From: a virus
Length of the DNA stretch: 39,986 nt
Direction: 5' to 3' (one strand)
IMG/VR virus record: IMGVR_UViG_3300032156_000035
Location: 1 to 39,986 of that record
Both the position numbers and the translations under genes were made by a program. Under the pieces are notes generated by a model, which was not told the DNA's origin, did no database searches, and was given only the letters and a program-made list of their open reading frames with translations. Shown here one piece after another: positions 33,762 through 39,986 of this stretch. The first letter of the stretch is position 1, and every line of letters begins with the position of its first letter.

Positions 33762-36700
33762 TTACCATGTCGCAACAGCTACGCGCTTCCATGTATTTGT
33801 CGCTGTGCAAATATAGATATATCCGTCCACAATTCTAATTTCGCCAAGCGTTCCTGTATCGCTGGCGTTTGCTGGGGCGGTGTTTAGCGCAGAGAGTTTG
33901 AATTGCGTTGATGTTACCGCTCCCGCCATAATTCCGCTTCCATCTGGATTTATAATTAACCCAGTTAATCCTCCGCCCGTAAAAAGTCCACCGCTCGTTA
34001 TTGGCAATAGCGAAACGCTTTCCACAGTGCATCCTTGTCCAGAAAATAACGTAGTTGTAATTCTAAATGATGTCGGGGTAGCAAGATTTGATTTGACATA
34101 CCAAGTTTGCGTTCCATCAACGGCGACAAATTGCATTACGCTAAAAGTTGTATGGATATTTAAGACGGGGAATCCTCTTGCGGCTGATGTTGCACCGCTT
34201 ATAACAATCGTGAACTTATGCCAAGTGGAAGCCGTTGCGGGAGTTGCAAAATTAGCCGCCGTTTGTTCAAAGTATGAAGTTGCGCCCGAAGAATATGCAA
34301 ATACCGCATTATTGCCAGTTAGCGTGCAATCGCCTGATGCACTCCAGCTTGTTCCACCAGTTAACGCCCCATTTGTTAAAACCTCGCTTCCGAAAGTCGG
34401 GGAAGTTAAGTCAACACATTCTATTCCCCTATCGCCTGTAACCATTAACTTAGCGCGAGACGTGCTGTTATTGCGCGTGCCTATTCCAAGACTGCCTGAA
34501 AAATTGCTATTTCCCGCAGACGGACTGCCTGCATTCAGCAATACGGAAACTTGCCCGAATTTATCGTAAAATACAAAATTACAATTTCCCGCTCCGCCCT
34601 GTGATAAATCTAATAACGGCACGCGTGTGGTTTTATCCTGCGCCCGCCAAATAGCTGTTCCATAGCCAAGAGACACCGTGTCAAGTGCCGCTTCAAAGTT
34701 ACCGCCATCAACTCCCAATCCTATTTGCCCCAATATTCCCGTTCTTAAAATTTCAGTATCAAGTCCGCCAATATTTTGAAAAACTTTTATAATTTTACCC
34801 GAAGTTAAGCCTCTTACAACCAAATTATCCCCGTCGCTATAAACTTCGCCGTCAAGTCCTGTGCCGAAAATTGCCTTGTCATTATCAAGGAATTTTATAT
34901 CGCTTGAATTTGTGTCAAGGTCTCCGCCGAGTTGTGGGGTGGTGTCTTGCACGACATCAGTGAGGTAATCAGTCCCCGCAATCAAAGGAATTTTATAGCG
35001 AGTTCCCGTTGAGGGGGTAAGGTAAAAAGCATTATCATATTCCATTGCTCCCGCTTCGGGTGCGGTTAAGTTTACGCCTGAAGTAAATTTGAGGGGAGCG
35101 TTATTTGCGACGGCTGTTCCTGCGGCGAAATGTAAATATGCACCCGGCGAAGTTAAGCCAGCTATGCCAATCTTACCCGAAGTGGTAATATAAACTCTAT
35201 TTACATCGGAAGTTCGTAAAACCAGCGGTCTGTAAGTTCCGCCCCCAAAAGTCGTAGCGCGCACAACTGCTAAATTGCTTTCCATTAAAATTTGGATGCA
35301 ATCTACTCCTCCCACCCCATTCCTTGAAGCTATCGCCCCGCTTGCCGTAATTCTATTGTATAAGCCTTCAATTCGAAGGGCGAGACTATCTATCCCGCCG
35401 TCGTTTATGTAAAAATTTATATCTTTATCTTTGTCGTAATTTCTGAAAACCCAATCGCTTGCGGTTGCATCGTCGTGGAAAATGTCTCCGCAATATCCGA
35501 TGTTATACTCGCCCATATTAAGATTGCCCGTCATGGCCCTAATTCCGCTCAAGGGTAAATATTGCAAATGGTCGTCGTCGCCTAATCCCGATAGAGCGCC
35601 GTGGTCTGTTGCGGGCGATGAAGTAAATTTTTTTGTAAAAGCGGATTGTATAGATGTAGCGGTTGTAGCCGCCGTTAAAACAATTATTTTGCCGACTAGA
35701 AAAGTATGGCTTATAATTATGGGCGGAAGGTTAGCGGGAATTTGTGCTTCTTGTGCCGCAACAAGCCCAGCGGCCGTACCTGCATATTCCTGCGTTCCCA
35801 AAATACTATAGACATGCCCGTCGGTTTCAAGCCCTCTGAAAATAAAATTTATGAGATACTTATTCGGTAATGCGGAAACTAAACCTGTGGGGCCTTGATA
35901 TTGCGAATTATTATACTGGGTTTTTGTCATGTCTTTTACCCAGCTTGCGCCGTTATAATAATAAAACCAATGAGTATTAGCTACGCTTGAATTGCAAGCG
36001 TCAAAAGAAAACGGCACCGCGCCGTTATAACCATAGCCAGCATCTATTGTTATTATCCTCGTCGGCAATTCGCCTAAAGCTAAACCACTTTTAAGCGCAA
36101 AGGGTTCGGTGTCAACAATTCTTTGATGTATTTTATTTGATAACCCTTCGCCCAAAGCGTCCCACCCCGTCTCATGTAATTCTGTGCCGTCTCGGAAAAT
36201 GGTTATCACAGGCACAATATCGCTGTCATTTGAGGTTTTAGTTACGCCGTTAATATATTCGGGCGTGCCTGCGTTATAGCGAATTTCAACATAATTATTT
36301 ACAAGGTCGGTAAGCGTTAAAATCTTTGAAGGCACTATAAATCTGCGGGGCAGGCCAAACTGATGGTCATTATCGTAAATAAAAACCTGCGCCTCTGCCA
36401 TTGTAATTGTGCCGTCTAGATTATTTACAAATGTTGGAGTAGGCGAAATCACGCCAGCAGATATTCCCGTTAAAATTTGGATTTGAGCGTCGGTAACACC
36501 TGCGCCCCTAATTATTCTTTGAGTGGCGATTGAATTAGCGTCAATGTTCAGAATGGCGTCATCATTTATGTATATTCTGGAAGTGGAAAGCAAAGGAAAT
36601 GCGGCTACCCCATTTCCCCTAATAAAAGCCTGCGAAGTATTATTTAGCGTTATATCGGTGAAAACCTCTCCGTTCAAGTGTTGCCAAACGCTATCGCTAT

Positions 36701-37898
36701 TTAAGATTATAGGATTAGCTAATGAGGAATATTCTGTTAAAAAGAAAACCCCGCCATTCAAAGTAATGGGAGCAAAGGGCTGAGAGGTTTCAAAAGCGAC
36801 ATAATGAATTTCATTGTTCTCTCCTTGAGCAGTTATACTTCCGTAATTCAAAACATCTCGCATTTCTAATTCTTTCGTATAAGAGCCATTTTGAAAATTT
36901 ACAACTATATCCCCAATTCCCAACCCAACAATTTCCGTATATTCATCGGTCGCGCCGGTAAAATTTACATTGAAAGCATTTACAAAAGTGTTAAGCCTTC
37001 CGCCAATGCCGATGTAATTTACAAATGGTTTGGCAACGCAAGTTTCGTTATAGGCACCCGGTCCAATTAAAACCGAGTATCTTTTATTATTAGCATTGTC
37101 CGATATGGAATTATTGGCGGCCGCTATCGTAGTAAAGTCTCCGCCAGACTTTGCCACTCGGACAACCTGTTGTAAATCGTCCCATTTGGCGTTAAAATAA
37201 ACCCAATCCGCCGCCGATAATGCCCCACGATTTATTGCGCTTGCCGTCGGTAAATTAAAATTGTGGACGCTCCCGACACTTGATATATTAAAGTCAACGC
37301 CCGCAGAACCCGCTACAAGCGTTTGCGCTTGCGCAGTTAAGCCGTTTAGCGATAATATCCCCGCTCCGCTTCCACCGCCGCCACCCGCACCGCTTCCAAA
37401 ACCGCCTTTGCCGTGTTGAACTTTTAAGTTTTCATAATCGGTTTTTGAAAATGAATTTGCAGAACTTGTCGGCACGCCTGTAGTTGATCCTGTTTCGGGG
37501 TGTTTATGGGCATTAAACTTTGAAACGAAATCATTTATTTTAGCGGTTAAATCATCAATCTTTATTACGCCGCCATAATCTCCGCCGTTTATTTCGTTTA
37601 CGCCGTTATCGCGAAAGTAAATTGAATTTCCGCGTAATTGATTACCGACTGCAAATTCGCCTTCTAAGAGGTTTTTGAAACGAGTATTGGGCGCATAAGC
37701 TATGCACGGCAAATCCTCCTCGCTCCCGCCTACAGGAAAGCATATTGTTAAAGCGTCTTTTGGCGGACGGGCGGAAATGCCATAGGGAAAAATTGTCTCC
37801 GTTAATTTTACTTTGCCAAAGTATGATATTTGATGTAGCGGAAATTCGCCTTTGTCATCAGTAGATAGTGTTACTTTGGCTCTTTTAATTTCACTCAT
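33762..37898 (-). CDS. baseplate central spike (Mu gp45-like) fused to a giant tail fibre / receptor-binding region
   Basis: This 1,378-aa protein begins as a gp45-type spike (MSEIKRAKVTLSTDDKGEFP, YFGKVKLTETIFPYGISARP, then LPCIAYAPN and GNSIYFRDNGVNEINGGDYG, residues 1-160), followed by a glycine-rich linker (about residues 165-182, GSGAGGGGGSGAG). The rest is fibre-like: LSLNGLTAQAQTLVAGSAGV, a pectinesterase-like beta-helix (VAKSGGDFTTIAAANNSI, then YSVLIGPGAYNETCVAKP), HGALSGLGDDDHLQYLPLSG, VVQDTTPQLGGDLDTNSSDI, and a C-terminal knob ending DGYIYICTATNTWKRVAVAT. No S74 autoprotease is seen. Mu gp45 is about 200 aa and separate, so this is an unusual fusion. Confidence 0.85.
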   Translation of the reverse strand: MSEIKRAKVTLSTDDKGEFPLHQISYFGKVKLTETIFPYGISARPPKDALTICFPVGGSEEDLPCIAYAPNTRFKNLLEGEFAVGNQLRGNSIYFRDNGVNEINGGDYGGVIKIDDLTAKINDFVSKFNAHKHPETGSTTGVPTSSANSFSKTDYENLKVQHGKGGFGSGAGGGGGSGAGILSLNGLTAQAQTLVAGSAGVDFNISSVGSVHNFNLPTASAINRGALSAADWVYFNAKWDDLQQVVRVAKSGGDFTTIAAANNSISDNANNKRYSVLIGPGAYNETCVAKPFVNYIGIGGRLNTFVNAFNVNFTGATDEYTEIVGLGIGDIVVNFQNGSYTKELEMRDVLNYGSITAQGENNEIHYVAFETSQPFAPITLNGGVFFLTEYSSLANPIILNSDSVWQHLNGEVFTDITLNNTSQAFIRGNGVAAFPLLSTSRIYINDDAILNIDANSIATQRIIRGAGVTDAQIQILTGISAGVISPTPTFVNNLDGTITMAEAQVFIYDNDHQFGLPRRFIVPSKILTLTDLVNNYVEIRYNAGTPEYINGVTKTSNDSDIVPVITIFRDGTELHETGWDALGEGLSNKIHQRIVDTEPFALKSGLALGELPTRIITIDAGYGYNGAVPFSFDACNSSVANTHWFYYYNGASWVKDMTKTQYNNSQYQGPTGLVSALPNKYLINFIFRGLETDGHVYSILGTQEYAGTAAGLVAAQEAQIPANLPPIIISHTFLVGKIIVLTAATTATSIQSAFTKKFTSSPATDHGALSGLGDDDHLQYLPLSGIRAMTGNLNMGEYNIGYCGDIFHDDATASDWVFRNYDKDKDINFYINDGGIDSLALRIEGLYNRITASGAIASRNGVGGVDCIQILMESNLAVVRATTFGGGTYRPLVLRTSDVNRVYITTSGKIGIAGLTSPGAYLHFAAGTAVANNAPLKFTSGVNLTAPEAGAMEYDNAFYLTPSTGTRYKIPLIAGTDYLTDVVQDTTPQLGGDLDTNSSDIKFLDNDKAIFGTGLDGEVYSDGDNLVVRGLTSGKIIKVFQNIGGLDTEILRTGILGQIGLGVDGGNFEAALDTVSLGYGTAIWRAQDKTTRVPLLDLSQGGAGNCNFVFYDKFGQVSVLLNAGSPSAGNSNFSGSLGIGTRNNSTSRAKLMVTGDRGIECVDLTSPTFGSEVLTNGALTGGTSWSASGDCTLTGNNAVFAYSSGATSYFEQTAANFATPATASTWHKFTIVISGATSAARGFPVLNIHTTFSVMQFVAVDGTQTWYVKSNLATPTSFRITTTLFSGQGCTVESVSLLPITSGGLFTGGGLTGLIINPDGSGIMAGAVTSTQFKLSALNTAPANASDTGTLGEIRIVDGYIYICTATNTWKRVAVATW

Positions 37899-38977
37899 GC
37901 GATTAAATTTTTCCCTAAAGCATTAGCCCTTGCGTCTGCTTGTTTTTGTTGGGCTTCCAAATCAAAAGCGTCTTTTGAGCATAGTGTAATTTCGGTTTTC
38001 TGCCCTTCGTTTGCGTTAAGAATATAGCGGCACGAGCTTATTAGCATGAATGCGTTTATGTCTGAAATCGTATCCCGCACCTTGACTAATTTATTCGGCA
38101 ACCAAACTTCGCCCGTTGGGGCTACCCAATTTTTCACCGCAAGGGAATATTCTATGCTTTTTGCCCGCCTGAAATTAACTTCCCAAATAGCCCTGTTTTT
38201 ATTCGTTTGGTTATCGCTGGAATGCTCGGCTCTTATGGTTAAATTCCTGCCATTGCGAATTTCCCCGTCGGTAGCGTTGCCTTCCAAACTAACAACGCCC
38301 AAAACACTTTCCGCAACGCTGGGATTGCCCTGTGCTAAAACGGAAATGGAATAAAAGCGGTTTGAGTTTGTGTAGGAAATTGATGCGGATAAAATATTAT
38401 TTTGCGGATTGTTTTTTTCGCTTATCAAAGAGGCTTGCATTATTTCTTTGCCGCCCCGTGTTAAAACTATATTGCCGTCGGCATCGGCGGTGATTAAGAC
38501 CTGCCGTAATCGGCAATACTTCTCTATAAACCCAAAGGCGTTGTCTTCGGGCGAGCCGCTTATCAAATCTGTTTTCTTAAATTTTTCGGTGCCTGCGTTA
38601 TCAAAAACCTTTATGTCGGTTATACCCAAATTAGCCAAAACCTTTTCTATAACTTGCTTAAGCGAAACGCCCGTATTAAATTCTATATTACCCTTCAAAG
38701 AGCTGTCTATAAGGTCGGCGGTTTTATCCCTGCCCGTTATAGAAATCGTGCGGGTATTTCCCGTATAAGAAATTAAAGTGCTATCAATGTAACCAGTTAT
38801 TATTGGCGTGTTATCAATTAAAACCCGCGCTTTTTGCCCCACCTTAAAAGGGAAAACTACGGGGGCTTCGCATACAGCGGAAAAACCAAAAGAACCCGAT
38901 ATTGTCTCAATACTTTTGCCTACATTTATTTCGGTAAAGCCCTCATATTTTTTGCCGCCAATTTCTAAAAATATCAT
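37895..38977 (-). CDS. Mu gpP/gp44-like baseplate hub protein
   Basis: This 360-aa protein starts MIFLEIGGKKYEGFTEINVG and has SIETISGSFGFSAVCEAP, then GQKARVLIDNTPIITGYIDS and ISYTGNTRTISITGRDKTAD with LIDSSLKG. The order 'G-x-x-V-x-V-x-I-x-G-x-x-V-x-T-G-Y-I-D ... I-x-GRD-x-T-x-D-L-I-D-x-S' is that of the Mu gp44 hub, which shares the fold of T4 gp27. It connects tube to spike. It overlaps the gpN-like gene and the spike gene by four bases each. Confidence 0.92.
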   Translation of the reverse strand: MIFLEIGGKKYEGFTEINVGKSIETISGSFGFSAVCEAPVVFPFKVGQKARVLIDNTPIITGYIDSTLISYTGNTRTISITGRDKTADLIDSSLKGNIEFNTGVSLKQVIEKVLANLGITDIKVFDNAGTEKFKKTDLISGSPEDNAFGFIEKYCRLRQVLITADADGNIVLTRGGKEIMQASLISEKNNPQNNILSASISYTNSNRFYSISVLAQGNPSVAESVLGVVSLEGNATDGEIRNGRNLTIRAEHSSDNQTNKNRAIWEVNFRRAKSIEYSLAVKNWVAPTGEVWLPNKLVKVRDTISDINAFMLISSCRYILNANEGQKTEITLCSKDAFDLEAQQKQADARANALGKNLIA

Positions 38978-39986
38978 CGTGTTAAAATCCTTAAATTTCC
39001 GCCCATGAATGCGGGGTCTCTTATTTCATTAAGCTCTAAAAGCGTTTCCCAAAAATCGGTATTGCCATAATACATATACGCTAATGCCGTGCATGGCATT
39101 TTTTCTATTCGGGCGATAGAAATTTTATAGGCTTGCAAAATTTCTTTATCAAAGAAAATGCGGGCTTCTTTTCTCAAATCATCTAAAGCCTCTATCGTAT
39201 CGGGGTCTTGGACAATCGCCTCTATGGCATTATATTGCGCCTCCAAACTATTCTTAACCTCATCAATTTCCTCTGTGGTAAGATAATAAACCAAAGCGGA
39301 ATTTTCATAAGCGAATGAAAGGCTTGAAACCTTTACGGCTTGGTTTAAGGCTTCTTGGTTTTGTAAACGTTCCAATTTATCGGCGGTGTTGGGGATAAAA
39401 CTTTCGTCGTCATCGCCAAAATTAAAAAAGGCTTTGAACATATCCACCTGCCCAAGCGGGTCGGTGGCCAAAACATTTAGCGAATTGAAAAGCCCTGTAA
39501 TTTCAGCGGCAAGTTCGGCGGGAGTGTTTATTAACTCGGTGATATTATTTCGGAAATCCAAAATAGCCTGCTCATAGTCATTGATATTTTGGGCGATGTT
39601 ATTTGCTTTATTTTTAGCGGCGGTGAAAGTATCCGCAAGTTTGGTTAACTTACCCTGTGCCTTCTGTAAATTCGTAATGCTATTTCTCGCCATTGAAAAT
39701 TTATTTACAAGCGTAGCCTCTGCTTTTGAGATGGCAATATCGGTTTTGTCTTTTATAAGGCTTTGGTTTTGCGCAATGGCGGGAGCGGGAAATATAGTTT
39801 TAGGCTCAATGATAAAAGTTAGCGAAATTAAAGCCTCGCCCAAATTATTAAGCGTTTCATTTATGCGCCATTTTCCCGTGTGGCGAACATTTATATCCCC
39901 GTAGAATGGGTGTGATAATATCCCCGCGCCTTCGGAATTTAAGGCGTTAATCATCGCCGCCCGCTTATCTATGTAATTTGGATTAG
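38974..39986 (-). CDS. DNA circularization / Mu gpN-like tail protein, C-terminal part (gene starts at 302 across the junction)
   Basis: This is the rest of the 395-aa protein that begins at 302. In the circle, position 39859 joins position 1, and the terminal repeat supplies the same codons twice. After the HPFYGDINV segment the protein reads WRINETLNNLGEALISLTFI, then a long coiled-coil or helical region (residues about 120-270, KFSMARNSITNLQKAQGKLT) typical of gpN. The C-terminus (LNEIRDPAFMGGNLRILTR) resembles the 'D-P-x-F-x-GG-x-x-L-x-x-L' end of the family. The apparent ATG at 39954 is internal. Confidence 0.9.
   Translation of the reverse strand, partial: NPNYIDKRAAMINALNSEGAGILSHPFYGDINVRHTGKWRINETLNNLGEALISLTFIIEPKTIFPAPAIAQNQSLIKDKTDIAISKAEATLVNKFSMARNSITNLQKAQGKLTKLADTFTAAKNKANNIAQNINDYEQAILDFRNNITELINTPAELAAEITGLFNSLNVLATDPLGQVDMFKAFFNFGDDDESFIPNTADKLERLQNQEALNQAVKVSSLSFAYENSALVYYLTTEEIDEVKNSLEAQYNAIEAIVQDPDTIEALDDLRKEARIFFDKEILQAYKISIARIEKMPCTALAYMYYGNTDFWETLLELNEIRDPAFMGGNLRILTR
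39860..39986. repeat. terminal direct repeat, right copy
   Basis: It is identical to positions 1-127. It lies in the gpN-like coding sequence and should be counted once in the circular genome. Confidence 0.95.

Noticed and set aside
33880-34569. 229-aa plus-strand frame opposite the fibre gene
   Set aside because: Shadow of the large fibre gene; no motif, promoter or ribosome site, unlike the HNH gene.
1-39986. tRNA or rRNA genes
   Set aside because: I saw no cloverleaf with conserved T-loop and anticodon patterns and no rRNA-like sequence while reading both strands; a tRNAscan run would be needed to exclude them.

Overview
The window is a complete, circularly permuted phage genome. The last 127 bases repeat the first 127 exactly, so the unique length is 39,859 bp. 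One gene (a DNA-circularization/gpN-like tail protein) reads straight across the junction in a single frame, which shows that the ends join. Nearly every gene lies on the minus strand, so the genome is read from high to low coordinates. Coding DNA is moderately AT-rich, uses the standard bacterial code and has Shine-Dalgarno sites of the AGGAG type. The structural genes describe a contractile-tailed virus (myovirus morphology) with a Mu-like tail and baseplate joined to an HK97-type head. There is no transposase, integrase, DNA polymerase or helicase, so replication must lean on the host. The M15-type endolysin and 3TM-type holin suggest a Gram-negative host, but the host is not identified.

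Layout in transcription order. (1) Early region, about 27,123 to 15,000: a consensus promoter is followed by about 35 small, tightly overlapping genes. They include two DUF4116 repeat proteins, a Cro/CI-type regulator, a winged-helix protein, a replication-type protein, an SSB-like protein with a PF tail, a RecB/Cas4-like PD-(D/E)XK exonuclease, a VRR-NUC nuclease, an Imm-5-like alanine-rich protein, a membrane-anchored 3D-domain protein and many cysteine-rich mini-proteins. The region ends with a modification cluster: an amino methyltransferase, a 41-aa basic protein, a ParB-like protein and a C5-cytosine methyltransferase. (2) Head and packaging, 14,014 to 5,810: terS, terL, portal, gpF-like, prohead protease, major capsid protein, connector and neck proteins, started by its own promoter. 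(3) Tail and baseplate, 5,813 to 1 and then 39,859 to 29,857 through the junction: terminator, sheath, tube, frameshifted chaperone, tape measure, gpN-, gpP-, gp45-, gp46-, gp47- and gp48-like proteins and fibres. (4) Lysis, 29,853 to 27,972: small membrane proteins, a 3TM-type holin and an M15 endolysin, closed by a strong terminator.

Two things stand out. First, between the lysis terminator and the early promoter lies about 580 nt with its own sigma70-type promoter and its own intrinsic terminator. The transcript can form many perfect helices, including a 5'-end pseudoknot and a 10-bp pairing over about 150 nt, so it looks like a large structured phage noncoding RNA (in the style of GOLLD/ROOL). 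Second, an HNH homing-type endonuclease gene, the only convincing plus-strand gene, lies wholly inside the amino methyltransferase gene in antisense. The methyltransferase frame stays open through it, and the HNH gene has an extended -10 promoter placed for a leaderless mRNA.

Other points of interest are three promoters whose predicted start falls on or next to an ATG, a recurrent FCCH-like insert in three different virion proteins, a central spike fused to a giant fibre, a -1 frameshift in the tail chaperone, iteron-like repeats near 17.4 kb and a structured RNA leader near 25.25 kb.
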